A stretch of 43,663 nt of DNA from DATJOJ01 sp035507035 (GCA_035507035.1 DATJOJ010000004.1:1-43663); one strand, 5' to 3'; shown: positions 33,790-41,829, numbered from the stretch's first letter. Translations and numbers: made by a program. Notes: a model not told the origin generated them from the sequence alone.

Positions 33790-34227
33790 ATGGCATACAT
33801 CCCAGCGAATGCGAAGTGGTATCTGGCGACGATTGTGGAGGAGATTAGAGTGGAGGGTCAGAATCCAAACATAATCCACAAAAACCTCGTCCTCATCCGT
33901 GGCGATTCGCCGGAACAGGCTTATGAACGGGCCCATGAATTGGGGACTCAAGCGGAACTACAGTACGAAAACTTGAGCGGAAAAACCGTTCAAGTCACGT
34001 TTAAGGGGCTAAACGCACTAAATGTAGTCCATGACGAACTCGAACACGGTGCGGAACTGCAATATGAGGAACTGCGCGGATTATCATCCGATGAGGTTAA
34101 GGGGTTAATCCCAAGAAAGGAAGACCTTGCGGTATTCCGCCCTTTAGCCCCGGCGGACCGGCCGGATTACAGTTCTAAAGAAGTTCTAGAAAAAGCGGTC
34201 GAGCTTTTGAAGCAGGATACACATTAA
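33790..34227 (+). CDS. DUF4288-type protein
   Basis: 145 residues from the ATG at 33790 (MAYIPANAKWYLATIVEEIRVEG); an ATG nine codons earlier is possible. WYLATIVEEIRVEGQNPNIIHKNLVLIRGDSPEQAYERAHELG matches my memory of DUF4288 (immunity-like proteins in some contexts). The second half holds ELEHGAELQYEELRGLSSDEV. It is soluble, acidic and without a signal peptide. Function unknown. It lies between the RAYT and its decayed 3' copy, so it may have been captured by the mobile element. Confidence 0.7.
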   Translation: MAYIPANAKWYLATIVEEIRVEGQNPNIIHKNLVLIRGDSPEQAYERAHELGTQAELQYENLSGKTVQVTFKGLNALNVVHDELEHGAELQYEELRGLSSDEVKGLIPRKEDLAVFRPLAPADRPDYSSKEVLEKAVELLKQDTH

Positions 34228-34397
34228 ATCGGCATTGGCAGCACGCCAAAGTACCGCCCCATCGAGAGTCCTTTGCTTTACACTCTTCGCTACCTCAACC
34301 TTCCAACCCAGCTCAAGGGTTACGTTGTTCCGCGCAGCCCAGCGCGGGTGCTCAACCAAGGCAATCGATTCCGAGCCGGCACCAGCCGGGCCACCCG

Positions 34398-34487
34398 CGG
34401 GTTGAGATTGAATGCGAGTGTACCGCGAGGAGGCGAGAGCGAGCGCAGGGAAGGCTGTGCGCGGAAATCGAACTACCCCACTCAAGG
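34398..34487 (+). pseudogene. Decayed second copy of RAYT 3' end
   Basis: About 90 bp (GGTTGAGATTGAATGCGAGT onward through CGAACTACCCCACTCAAG) match the last part of the RAYT gene and its right REP arm at 33544-33632, with a handful of substitutions. The copy has no 5' part and stops 1 bp before the stop codon of the acyltransferase gene. Upstream, 34228-34397 holds nothing recognisable. Confidence 0.75.
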
Positions 34488-35414
34488 TCAGTAGATCGGC
34501 GGCTGACCTTCCGGCCTTGTCTTCCATCGGCGATGCACCCACAGCCACTGGTCGGGATACTTCCGCACGTAGTCTTCAATTATCTTCGTGAATAATGCCG
34601 TGTTGGAGACGGCGTCGGCATCGTCGTCGCCGGTGCGAACCAGTTTCACCGGAGGCTCAAAACGCAGACGATACTTGCGCAATGCCGGATCCCATATGGT
34701 AAAGCCGGGCACTACGGCTGCATCGGTTCTCAACGCAATTCTTGCCAAGCCGCTGGCGGTGCACGCCGGAATGCCGAAAAAGTCCACGAACACGCCTTGC
34801 GGCGGCGTCATGTTTGTGTCCATCAGAATGCCAACCGTCTCACCGGCTTTCATGGCCGAAAGCAAGCCGCGCACGAAATCATCTTTGTCGACCATGGAAT
34901 TGCCGTGCATGGTGCGATATTCGCGAGTTAAACGGTCGAGATAGACGTTGTCGAGCGACCGCATCACCACGTGAAGAGGATGTCCCTGCAGAGAGTGAGC
35001 AAAAGCTGAGATTTCCCAGCCCCCAAGATGCGCGGTCAGAAACAGCACGCCCTTTCCCGCCGCGAACGCGCGCTCGAAGTTCTCGAAGCCGTCGTAAACC
35101 ACAACTTTGCTGACGTTCGCTCGCGTGTATCTCGGGAAAAGACAGACTTCGGCGGCTTGCCGGCCGAAAGAAGTGAATACGCCCCGCAAGATTTTCTTAC
35201 GCTCGCGGCGGTTCTTCTCGGGGAAGGCCATAGCGAGATTCTTCATTCCCACGCGTCGCAAGCGGCCATGCAGAAGATAAACCGTCCACGCGACGGCGAT
35301 TCCTTTGGCCCGCGCCAGCGGGCGCGGCAATAGGCCAATGAACTTGATGAGAACCCAGGCAAGCGCGTACTCGAGTCTCTGACGCATGTGGCGCGGAAGG
35401 GCTGACGGTAGCAC
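34488..35414 (-). CDS. LpxL/HtrB-like lipid A acyltransferase
   Basis: 308 residues, or 299 if the ATG nine codons in is used. A membrane-associated acyltransferase of the LpxL/HtrB family, which adds secondary acyl chains to lipid A. It has an N-terminal hydrophobic helix, then the catalytic H-x4-E box in LFLTAHLGGWEISAF, followed by MRSLDNVYLDRL, GILMDTNMTPPQGVFVDFFG and DAAVVPGF. YVRKYPDQWLWVHRRWKTRPEG is the usual closing motif. The exact acyl donor and position are unknown. Its 3' end abuts a RAYT remnant. Confidence 0.88.
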   Translation of the reverse strand: MLPSALPRHMRQRLEYALAWVLIKFIGLLPRPLARAKGIAVAWTVYLLHGRLRRVGMKNLAMAFPEKNRRERKKILRGVFTSFGRQAAEVCLFPRYTRANVSKVVVYDGFENFERAFAAGKGVLFLTAHLGGWEISAFAHSLQGHPLHVVMRSLDNVYLDRLTREYRTMHGNSMVDKDDFVRGLLSAMKAGETVGILMDTNMTPPQGVFVDFFGIPACTASGLARIALRTDAAVVPGFTIWDPALRKYRLRFEPPVKLVRTGDDDADAVSNTALFTKIIEDYVRKYPDQWLWVHRRWKTRPEGQPPIY

Positions 35415-35470
35415 CGCGAAAAAGCGGTGTCAAACCCAAGCAGTGAGATGCAAAGGAATTACTCGGTGAT

Positions 35471-36157
35471 TTACTTCCTGGCCGCGGCCGTGGCCCACTT
35501 CGCCAGAGTCGAGAGAAACGGATAGGCGGTCGCCGGTGGAGTGATTGCTCCGCTCAGCGCAGCCTTGCTGGTCACCATGTGGCCGTAGAATTCGCGGGTG
35601 GCGTCTTTATCCTGCCGAACGACCGCGCCGTTCAACGCCACACCGGCGAAAATGCCTCGTGCCCGCGAATAACTCAGGACTTGGGCGCGCATGGTCCAAT
35701 CCGTACCAGCCTCGGCCTGCCGACCAACGGGGCCAGCAGCCACGCTGGCGTCGGCACCCAACTTGAACTGGCTGGAGAGCAGTTTCCGCATGCCGTCATC
35801 ATTCATAACCAGCATGACCAGATCGACCGCCTGGCCGCCAATCTGGAAGCCGAAGCTTCCGCCTTCGACCCTGAAGAACGCAGGCGCGCTCCAACCTTTA
35901 GGCGTGCGGCAACTGGAGACGCCGCGGCCGTAGCGGGCGGCAACAATGAATCCTCCGTTGAGCATGGTCGGGACCACGGCAACACACTCGGCGGAAGCCA
36001 GTACATCTCGCGGCATGCCTTGATCGGGAGCGCTTTGGATCTCATTCAGCACGTCCGCTGCGGCCTGAACGCGGTCTACAGCCTTGGTTTGATCTTCGTC
36101 GGCGGCCAGCGTAACTGCAAAGCCGAGCACGATCGCGGCAATCCACCACTTCTTCAT
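35471..36157 (-). CDS. SYLF/YSC84-domain exported lipid-binding protein
   Basis: 228 residues from the ATG at 36157; GGGAG lies 6 nt upstream, while a TTG at 36163 is less likely. Signal peptide MKKWWIAAIVLGFAVTLA. The SYLF domain (DUF500, YSC84) is recognisable in PRDVLASAECVAVVPTMLNGGFIVAARYGRGVSSCR, PAFFRVEGGSFGFQIGGQAVDLVMLVMND, the ADASVAAGPVGRQAEAGT segment and YSRARGIFAGVALNGAVV. Such domains bind phosphoinositides in eukaryotes; in bacteria the role is unclear and may be at the envelope. Single gene, convergent with none of its neighbours. Confidence 0.88.
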   Translation of the reverse strand: MKKWWIAAIVLGFAVTLAADEDQTKAVDRVQAAADVLNEIQSAPDQGMPRDVLASAECVAVVPTMLNGGFIVAARYGRGVSSCRTPKGWSAPAFFRVEGGSFGFQIGGQAVDLVMLVMNDDGMRKLLSSQFKLGADASVAAGPVGRQAEAGTDWTMRAQVLSYSRARGIFAGVALNGAVVRQDKDATREFYGHMVTSKAALSGAITPPATAYPFLSTLAKWATAAARK

Positions 36158-36276
36158 TTCCAACTCCCGTGAAAGTCTGGTTCATTCTAAGGGATTCGCC
36201 AATGTGGAAAAGCGTTGGGCCGAGTGGGACTCAAGGGGGTTAACGCCGTGGAAATGGCGCTGAATGATTTTCCGAC

Positions 36277-36306
36277 AAAAAAATTCGGGGTCGGCAACGG
36301 TGACCC
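36277..36306 (-). terminator. Possible terminator after the response regulator
   Basis: On the minus strand GGGTC (36306-36302) pairs with GACCC (36292-36288), followed by CGAA and seven T (complement of 36283-36277). The stem is short, and the site is 120 bp past the regulator's stop. The rest of 36158-36427 holds no gene. Confidence 0.4.
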
Positions 36307-36427
36307 TAAATCTCCGCTCCCAACCCCGTCTCCCAGGTTCTGTGGTAGGTGAAGCGAGTATGCGTCAGGAGCAGAAAGCGCGCAAGATTACCAGGGTCAC
36401 TGTACTTAGGTAACGTCTGGAAGTGGG

Positions 36428-37102
36428 CTATTTCGCGGTGACCAGCGAGTGCGTAATGGCATGCACTGACAGCGCAATCCGGTTCTGTACGCCGACTTTG
36501 CGCATCAATTTCGCGACGTGTGCCTTGACCGTGCGCTCTTCAATGCCCAGGGCTGCGCCGATCTCTTTGTTCGAGCGGCCGGCTACCAGCATTTCGAGGA
36601 CTTCCTTTTCGCGTTCGGTGAAGGTCACGCGGCCCGCCGGAAAGATTCGTCCTGGAGATGTCGAAACCCGCTCAATGAACATGGACAGCACGTGCCGCGG
36701 CGCCCAAACCGAACCGTCGTTCACTACGCGGATCGCCTGCACAAATTCTGTGGGCGAAGCGGCTTCATCCACGTAGCCTTTCGCACCCGAGGCAATCGCC
36801 TTCAGTACGGTTTCTTCGTCAATGCCCGAGCCGGTGACAATAATCCGCAGGTCGGGGCGAGTTGCCTTCAGGCTGGCCATCACGTCAAACAAGTTCTGGC
36901 CATTGCGGTTGCCAAGCAGAATCAGATCGACGTTCTGCAAGGCGGCAATCTCAGGCAGCGAGGCTGCCAGCAGTTCGAAATCCGGCTCGTTGTCGAACAA
37001 CGCCCGGAAGCCGACGAAACGTAGCGGATCGCTTTCAACCACCGCGATCCGAATCGGAGTTTTTTTAATTGGTGCCGCTTTCACGCCTGCAGCAGATTTC
37101 AT
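36428..37102 (-). CDS. NarL/FixJ-type regulator with degenerate receiver
   Basis: 224 residues from the ATG at 37100-37102; an in-frame extension to 37579 overlaps the divergent gene and is rejected. Residues ~17-120 form a receiver-like domain, but the phosphoacceptor Asp is replaced by Gly64 (VDLILLGNRNG, normally LLDL) and the conserved Lys by Glu113 (GAKGYVDEAAS). The acidic pair (E23, D25) and T90 remain. Residues ~155-220 are a LuxR-type HTH with FTEREKEVLEMLVAGRSNKEIGAALGIEERTVKAHVAKLMRKVGVQNR. It therefore cannot be phosphorylated in the usual way and probably works by dimerisation or ligand control. No histidine kinase is adjacent. Divergent from the secreted gene at 37223 across 120 bp. 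Confidence 0.9.
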   Translation of the reverse strand: MKSAAGVKAAPIKKTPIRIAVVESDPLRFVGFRALFDNEPDFELLAASLPEIAALQNVDLILLGNRNGQNLFDVMASLKATRPDLRIIVTGSGIDEETVLKAIASGAKGYVDEAASPTEFVQAIRVVNDGSVWAPRHVLSMFIERVSTSPGRIFPAGRVTFTEREKEVLEMLVAGRSNKEIGAALGIEERTVKAHVAKLMRKVGVQNRIALSVHAITHSLVTAK

Positions 37103-37222
37103 AGCATCCCTACAATGATAGATGGGCCTAGAATAGCTACATTGGCTCGTGATAGAAAGCTGCTGAAGGTGTTTTCCAATTACGCCCGTAATGTAGGATT
37201 TCATTAAAGATTTGGAGGCGAA

Positions 37223-37663
37223 GTGCCGATGAAGCCTGGTTGCTTCGAGTTGAAGTGCTGTACCATTCTCGTGATTCTGGCGGCGACGCTGTGCGCCGCG
37301 CAGACTCCTTACCAGCCGAAGTTTCCCGGCGACCCGGCGCATTCCGATTCGGAGGCCGCTGCGCTCGGTTACATGCGCACACTGCTGCGCGCGCAACATA
37401 CTTATAAGAAGAAAAACGGCAAATACGCGACTTCGCTGGCTGAACTCGTCCATACCGGCACTTTTACCAAGCGCATGACCAATCTCGACCAGGGCGATTA
37501 CACCGTCAGCTTCCACGCCCACAAGGACAAAGACGAATTCGAACTGCTGATGACGCCCAAGCAGCAGGACCCCGACCACCGGTCATTCTTCTCGAAAGAA
37601 GATGGCGTGATTCACGTCGAGGAAACTCAGCCCGCGAACGAGAACTCGCCAAAGCTGAAGTGA
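37223..37663 (+). CDS. Small secreted protein, pilin-like core
   Basis: 146 residues from a GTG 4 nt after GGAGG; an ATG two codons later (37229) is an equally good start. Signal peptide CCTILVILAATLCAAQT. AALGYMRTLLRAQHTYKKKNGKYATSLAELV resembles the conserved helix-loop of pilin-like secreted proteins (the GKYA-x-SLAEL pattern), although the prepilin GFTLIE motif is absent. The mature protein is hydrophilic with a Lys/Asp-rich middle (FHAHKDKDEFELLMTPK). Function unknown. Divergent from the pseudo-receiver regulator, which could be its regulator. Confidence 0.7.
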   Translation: MPMKPGCFELKCCTILVILAATLCAAQTPYQPKFPGDPAHSDSEAAALGYMRTLLRAQHTYKKKNGKYATSLAELVHTGTFTKRMTNLDQGDYTVSFHAHKDKDEFELLMTPKQQDPDHRSFFSKEDGVIHVEETQPANENSPKLK

Positions 37664-37711
37664 GTTTTTTCCGCTCCTTCGCTCCCACCCTCTTCCAACA
37701 ACTAACCACCT

Positions 37712-37757
37712 TGTCATCCTGAGAGCCCGCGCTTTTCTTCGCGGGCCGAAGGATCTC
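37712..37757. repeat. GTCATCCTGAGAG dispersed repeat
   Basis: TGTCATCCTGAGAGCCCGCG, then CTTTTCTT and CGCGGGCCGAAGGATCTC: arms GCCCGCG (37725-37731) and CGCGGGC (37740-37746). The reverse complement recurs in the array at about 40152-40200, 41257-41305, 41577-41621 and 42097-42145. It could also end the upstream gene. Confidence 0.75.
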
Positions 37758-37784
37758 AGTCGCCGCTACCTTGTGGGCATGCAC

Positions 37785-38459
37785 TCACCCGCTCCTGTCC
37801 ATGGCTTCGAGCTTATCCATGGTCTCAAGCAGGTAAGCCAGGTTCTTCATCTCCTTCGAGGCGCCGGGAGGAGCGGGGATGGCGCGCAAGATCGGCTGGC
37901 GCGGCGGTGCAGCCGCGGGCAGGGCCGCAATCGGCGCGGGCTGAGGTTCGGGTATTTCGACCTCTGCCGGTTTCTGCAGCTCGGGTTCGACTGCCGGCTC
38001 ATCTTCATGCTTCTCTAGGTCATCTTTCTCGACTGGCGGCGGCGTGTAATGGTTCCTGTCCCAGGCTTTGCCGTCGAGTGGGTTGCGGCCCACGGTTTCA
38101 GGATCAATGACGACATCGTCCTTCATGAGCGGATCGAACTTGGTTCGCTTGAGGTTGCAGGATGCCGTCTGCAGACCGTAGAGCAGCAGGCCGGCGGTCT
38201 TGTGGTCGATGTGCTTGGCGATAATCAGGCGCAGGACCTGGGTGATCGCAACCTGGACCGATTCCGGATCTTCGAGCATGGGCAGCTCAAAGGCATCGAC
38301 GAAGTGGAGCGCGCCCTCCTTGTTGAACGGGATTCTGGTTTCGCGCCAGCGGTTGTGAAAGAAGCAGAGGCGTTGCCCGCGAAGGGCGGGCGAGCCGCAC
38401 TGGATGCCGTTGATTTTGATGTGTTGGCAGCGCGGAACATTCCGCGGATAAATGGACAC
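37785..38459 (-). CDS. Hypothetical protein with N-terminal Cys/His cluster
   Basis: 224 residues; GTG start with GGAG ~9 nt upstream. C11-x-H13, C21, C32 and H35 in VPRCQHIKINGIQCGSPALRGQRLCFFHNRW form a likely zinc site. A helical middle follows (ITQVLRLIIAKHIDHKTAGLLLYGLQTAS), then a Pro/Glu/Ala-rich low-complexity tail (~135-205) and a last helix (KEMKNLAYLLETMDKLEAMD). I recall this architecture as a recurrent hypothetical of Acidobacteria, often next to mobile or repeat regions. Function unknown. Confidence 0.75.
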   Translation of the reverse strand: MSIYPRNVPRCQHIKINGIQCGSPALRGQRLCFFHNRWRETRIPFNKEGALHFVDAFELPMLEDPESVQVAITQVLRLIIAKHIDHKTAGLLLYGLQTASCNLKRTKFDPLMKDDVVIDPETVGRNPLDGKAWDRNHYTPPPVEKDDLEKHEDEPAVEPELQKPAEVEIPEPQPAPIAALPAAAPPRQPILRAIPAPPGASKEMKNLAYLLETMDKLEAMDRSG

Positions 38460-38860
38460 GAGAATTACTCCACCCCCACCCCATGTGGTCTTGTGGAATC
38501 AGTGGCATGGCGGGAAAATCCGGGCAAATCTTTGCCACCAAAGGCGATAGCGGGAAAATCTTGGGAACAAACGAGTTATGGAAGGTTACTCGCATGATTG
38601 CTTGAAGATATATATTGATGATTCGATATAGCCGGATTATGCGTCAAGGGAAATCGTGGTGAGAGGGAAGAAAAATGGAGTGGGAGGACCGAAATGGGAA
38701 GGAGGGTGGCGTTCACGGCGGGTGTGAGTCAGTTTGGCTCCCAGGTTAGCTCGCCTGGACGGCTCGCGGAACCTGGGCCACCGGCCGATCGTTAGGTATC
38801 CCTTCAGCGCGGCGCCAGTCTAATCCTGCAGCGTAATAAGGGAGATGTGGTCCACAGGAT
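38460..38860. other. Gene-free spacer with a REP-like hairpin
   Basis: No credible gene in about 400 bp. Arms CCCAGGTT (38740-38747) and AACCTGGG (38770-38777), followed by CCACCG, resemble a REP. A short A/T-rich stretch lies near 38605-38630. Confidence 0.55.
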
Positions 38861-39838
38861 TCATCTGCCCTCGTGCGTCAAAAGGGAGGAATCCAGGGCG
38901 CTGTCTGAGAAATAAACGAGCGCAACTGCACTGCGCGGCACATACACCGCTTTCGTTTCCCTTTGGCCGACGATGTAAAAGCCCTCGTCGGATTCCTCGA
39001 CCAACTGCGCCGACACGGACTGGCCCGGCTTAATGGCCGAATCCTTCGTGAAGTAGATCGTGACAGCAACAGGGGCCCCGCCGCCCCAGGACGACCTGAT
39101 GTGCGGATAGTAGTAACGCCCGAAAACGAGGAGGACAGTAAAAATCAAGAAAAGGTCTGTTCCAAGCCCCTTTATCCTGTCCCCGGAGTAGTCGCCAGGG
39201 CTCGTTTTAAGCTCCAAAACCGTGACCATGAAGATGCCGAAGAACCAGAGAGCAAGATCACTGGACTCAAAGTCACGCATGAGTAGGTACCCCTGCAGGC
39301 GTAGCCCAAGCGCAAACAGAACAAAGGCACCTGACGCCACGGCCGTAGCGGTCACAGTGACTTTCTCGGAGCGTGTGGCAAGCGAGTAAAGCACTGCGGC
39401 GATCAGGGCCCCGGTTCCCCATGCCCAGTACGACCAACGGTGGTAGGGCGTTGGAGAGTGTGGACTCCCAAGGTCGAACAACAAGTAAAAGAGTACATTG
39501 CTAAATCCGTAAAACAGCAACAGGACGAAACCGAGGCTCGCCGCGATCGATATCCAACCTCGCTGTCTGTATCTCGTAGCCACCGCTACCGGAATCGCCG
39601 TGAAGAACATGAACCACGCGCCCGCCGCCAGAATACGGGGGCGGAACGGATTCGTGCCGACAAACCCGTAATTCGCGTGGTGGAGCGATACAGTCAGAAA
39701 ACCGCACACGTACATGGCGATTGCAAGGGCCGCAACCCCCTTCGACAGCGAGTCGGCAAGGGGCGCTAGCTGAGAAAGCAGTTGTCGAGCTCTGTCACTG
39801 TGGGCATCCTGGACGGTCTTTTGTGGCACGGTCGCCAT
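38861..39838 (-). CDS. Hypothetical polytopic membrane protein
   Basis: 325 residues. A short hydrophilic start (DAHSDRARQLLSQLAPLADSL) is followed by about seven hydrophobic segments from residue ~33 to ~245 (GVAALAIAMYVCGFLTV, ILAAGAWFMFFTAIPVAVA, ISIAASLGFVLLLFYGF and others). A C-terminal soluble domain follows (GAPVAVTIYFTKDSAIKPGQSVSAQLVEESDEGFYIV). The tail could be an SH3- or OB-like beta domain. No family recognised. It sits just before the repeat array. Confidence 0.75.
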   Translation of the reverse strand: MATVPQKTVQDAHSDRARQLLSQLAPLADSLSKGVAALAIAMYVCGFLTVSLHHANYGFVGTNPFRPRILAAGAWFMFFTAIPVAVATRYRQRGWISIAASLGFVLLLFYGFSNVLFYLLFDLGSPHSPTPYHRWSYWAWGTGALIAAVLYSLATRSEKVTVTATAVASGAFVLFALGLRLQGYLLMRDFESSDLALWFFGIFMVTVLELKTSPGDYSGDRIKGLGTDLFLIFTVLLVFGRYYYPHIRSSWGGGAPVAVTIYFTKDSAIKPGQSVSAQLVEESDEGFYIVGQRETKAVYVPRSAVALVYFSDSALDSSLLTHEGR

Positions 39839-39883
39839 TGAACGCCCATATTACGCCCCTTCGCGCCCCCGTTAAAAGGCGAA

Positions 39884-40275
39884 CGGCGGGCTGGCCTTGG
39901 CGGGCACCTACTACCCCACCACCGATACCGTCGCCCCGGCGCCTCCCGCGCCGGCCGCACGGTGATCTCAACGTCCTGTCCCAGAGCGGTAAGAAAATCC
40001 ATCCGCCGTTCCAAGGAAACTGCGCCCGGGAGGTTGCGCCTCATCGGCGCGTCGATCGAGTTGCGCGGGTTGTCGGCACGACTGAAGTCGTGCCCTTTCA
40101 CAAATCGCTCGCTGGCAGCGGAAAAGCGGGGACGGACAGAACCTGTCCTCGCGAGATCCTTCGGCCCGCGAGGAAAAGCGCGGGCTCTCAGGATGACAGG
40201 GTTCCCGGATTTCATGATGGGGAGAATGCCCGGAGGCGTTCGTGCAGAGATCGAGAGCTCCCTCGACTACGCTCG
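39884..40275. repeat. Repeat array unit 1 (segments A-B-C-D)
   Basis: Segment A (GGCGGGCACCTACTACCCCA near 39898), B (the antitoxin-fragment segment 39961-40020), C (GGCACGACtgaaGTCGTGCC at 40075-40094, then GATCCTTCGGCCCGCGA) and D (GGGGAGAATGCCCGGAGGCG). The order A-B-C-D recurs at 41350-41706 and 41830-42215; A-B also recurs at 40655-40810. Confidence 0.75.
39905..40020 (-). pseudogene. XRE/HigA-type antitoxin C-terminal fragment, copy 1
   Basis: Minus-strand frame reads SLERRMDFLTALGQDVEIT then VRPAREAPGRR. The run MDFLxALGQDVEIxVRPA matches my memory of the C-terminal end of XRE-family antitoxins. No HTH or start is present, and the frame runs into repeat sequence. Confidence 0.6.
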
Positions 40276-40388
40276 GGATTTCGGCGCGCGGCTCATACGC
40301 CGCGCAAGCGCCTCAACTTCGACTGCGTTTGAGATCTCGCAAACGAAATCTCAAACTTCGATCAGGATGACAAAACGGGGTGGAAGCA

Positions 40389-40635
40389 GACTGACAAGTT
40401 GGTGGAAATGCATAGGTCCCTCGGCTTCGCTTGCGCTCAAGCCTCAGGATGACAAGGTTGGGGGAGCGGGAATGACAAGTTGGGTGGGATGCGTAGGTCC
40501 TTCGGCTTCGCTTGCGCTCAAGCCTCAGGATGACAAAGTTGGGGGAGCGGGAATGACAAGTTGGGTGGGATGCATAGGTCCTTTGGCTCCGCTTGCGCTC
40601 AAGCCTCAGGATGACAAAGCTGGGAAAGGCTGGTG
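40389..40635. repeat. 81-bp tandem repeat, ~3 copies
   Basis: CATAGGTCCCTCGGCTTCGC begins copies at 40411, 40492 and 40573 (spacing 81 and 81 bp). A partial copy leads in from ~40389, and the last is truncated near 40620. Each unit contains CTCAAGCCTCAGGATGACAA. The frame stays open for 27-residue periods on the minus strand, but only because 81 is a multiple of three. Confidence 0.85.
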
Positions 40636-40684
40636 CCCCATGTCCCGCGAGCGCCTTTTGCGGGCTGGCCTTGGCGGGCACCTA

Positions 40685-40810
40685 CTACCCCACCATCGAC
40701 ACCGCGCCCTGCCCCCTCCGCGCCGGCCGCACTGTAATCTCAACGTCCTGTCCCAAAGCGGCGAGAAAATCCATCCGCCGTTCCACCGAAAACGTCACCG
40801 TCCCTTGGGC
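40685..40810 (-). pseudogene. XRE/HigA-type antitoxin C-terminal fragment, copy 2
   Basis: The best-preserved copy: GTVTFSVERRMDFLAALGQ, then DVEITVRPARRGQGAVSMVG and a stop at 40685-40687. Only about 40 residues, lacking any HTH; the 5' side is a different repeat. Confidence 0.6.
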
Positions 40811-40925
40811 CTGGTCATCCCGAAGCCCCCGCGCTTTCACCAGCGGGGCGAGGGATCTGGCGCGCAGTGCCTTCACTTTGTCCACGCATCACAGACCGCG
40901 TCTATAGAAAGGGTCAGAATGGCGC

Positions 40926-41303
40926 ATGCGAGAAGCCCGGCGATTTTACGTTTACATCATGACGAACCGGCCGCGGTCGCACGTCTTGTACACGGGCGTG
41001 ACCGGCAACCTTTCGCGCCGGGTCTTTGAGCACAAGAACAAGCTCGTGCCAGGTTTTACGAGCCGGTACAATCTCACCCGCCTCGTATACCACGAATGCT
41101 TCGTTTATCCCGATGCCGCGATCGACCGGGAGAAGGAAATCAAGGGCTGGCGCCGCAGCAAAAAGATTCGGCTGATTGAGTCCATGAATCCTCATTGGAG
41201 GGACTTAGCAGAGCGTTGGCAGGAATTGTACAAGCCCGAAAGCGAAGGACGGCCCTCGCGAGATCCTTCGGCCCGCGAAGAAGAGCGCGGGCTCTCAGGA
41301 TGA
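40926..41303 (+). CDS. GIY-YIG nuclease-like protein with repeat-derived tail
   Basis: 125 residues. The GIY-YIG core reads FYVYIMTNRPRSHVLYTGVTGNL (residues 7-28), with the Arg of RRVFEH, then GFTSRYNLTRLVYHE and the catalytic-type Glu in DREKEIKGWRRSKKIRLIE. This is the short UPF0213/YhbQ-like class; such proteins may act in DNA repair or be mobile. The last 15 residues (SRDPSAREEERGLSG) and the stop codon are encoded by repeat segment C of the surrounding array, whose sequence starts at about 41257. The natural C-terminus probably ended near residue 105. Confidence 0.85.
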   Translation: MREARRFYVYIMTNRPRSHVLYTGVTGNLSRRVFEHKNKLVPGFTSRYNLTRLVYHECFVYPDAAIDREKEIKGWRRSKKIRLIESMNPHWRDLAERWQELYKPESEGRPSRDPSAREEERGLSG

Positions 41304-41305
41304 CA
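41257..41305. repeat. Repeat segment C copy overlapping the GIY-YIG gene
   Basis: CTCGCGAGATCCTTCGGCCC, then GCGAAGAAGAGCGCGGGCTC and TCAGGATGACAGG, as in the other C segments. It supplies the end of the GIY-YIG coding frame. Confidence 0.75.
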
Positions 41306-41342
41306 GGTCCGATGGGAGTTTCGCGATCATCCTCGGCGACCT

Positions 41343-41450
41343 AGCCGCTGCCACCGCGCCCTGCCCCCTCCGCGCTGGCCGCACCGTGATCTCAACGTCT
41401 TGTCCCAGAGCGGCGAGAGAATCCATCCGCCGTTCCAAGGAAACTGCGCT
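41343..41450 (-). pseudogene. XRE/HigA-type antitoxin C-terminal fragment, copy 3
   Basis: Frame reads SAVSLERRMDSLAALGQDV then EITVRPARRGQGAV; the downstream part diverges from copy 2, whose stop is not retained. Confidence 0.55.
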
Positions 41451-41706
41451 CGGGCCGTTGCGCCTCGGCGGCGCGTCGATCGAGTTGCGCGGCTTATCGG
41501 CACGACTGAAGTCGTGCCCTTTCACAAACCTCTCGCTGGCAGCGGAGAAACGGGGACGGACAGAACCTGTCCTCGCGAGATCCTTCGGCCCGCGAAGAAG
41601 AGCGCGGGCTCTCGGGATGACGGCAGTTCTCCGGATTTCGTGATGGGGAGAATGCCCAGAGGCGTTCGTGCAGAGATCGAGAGCTCCCTCGACTACGCTC
41701 GGGATG
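41350..41706. repeat. Repeat array unit 2 (A-B-C-D)
   Basis: Partial A, then B (41385-41446), C (41500-41621) and D (41640-41706) in the same order as unit 1, with a few per cent of differences. It is followed by an E segment (CATAGGTCCCTCGGCTTCGC near 41749). Confidence 0.75.
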
Positions 41707-41829
41707 ACAAAACGGGGTGGAAGCAGAATGACAAGTTGGTGGAAATGCATAGGTCCCTCGGCTTCGCTTGCGCTCAAGCCTCAGGATGACAAGGTTGGGG
41801 AAAGGCTGGTGCGCCAGGTCCCGCGAGCG

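Noticed and set aside
37103..37579. N-terminal extension of the NarL-type regulator
   Set aside because: It would cover the divergent gene and the shared promoter region; the ATG at 37102 gives a standard receiver start.
40389..40635. Regularly spaced repeats, possible CRISPR
   Set aside because: Units are contiguous with no variable spacers, and no cas-like gene is nearby.
40313..40681. Open frame with 27-residue repeats (VILRLERKRS...) on the minus strand
   Set aside because: It is a by-product of the 81-bp tandem repeat (81 is a multiple of 3); no start signal, composition or domain supports a protein.
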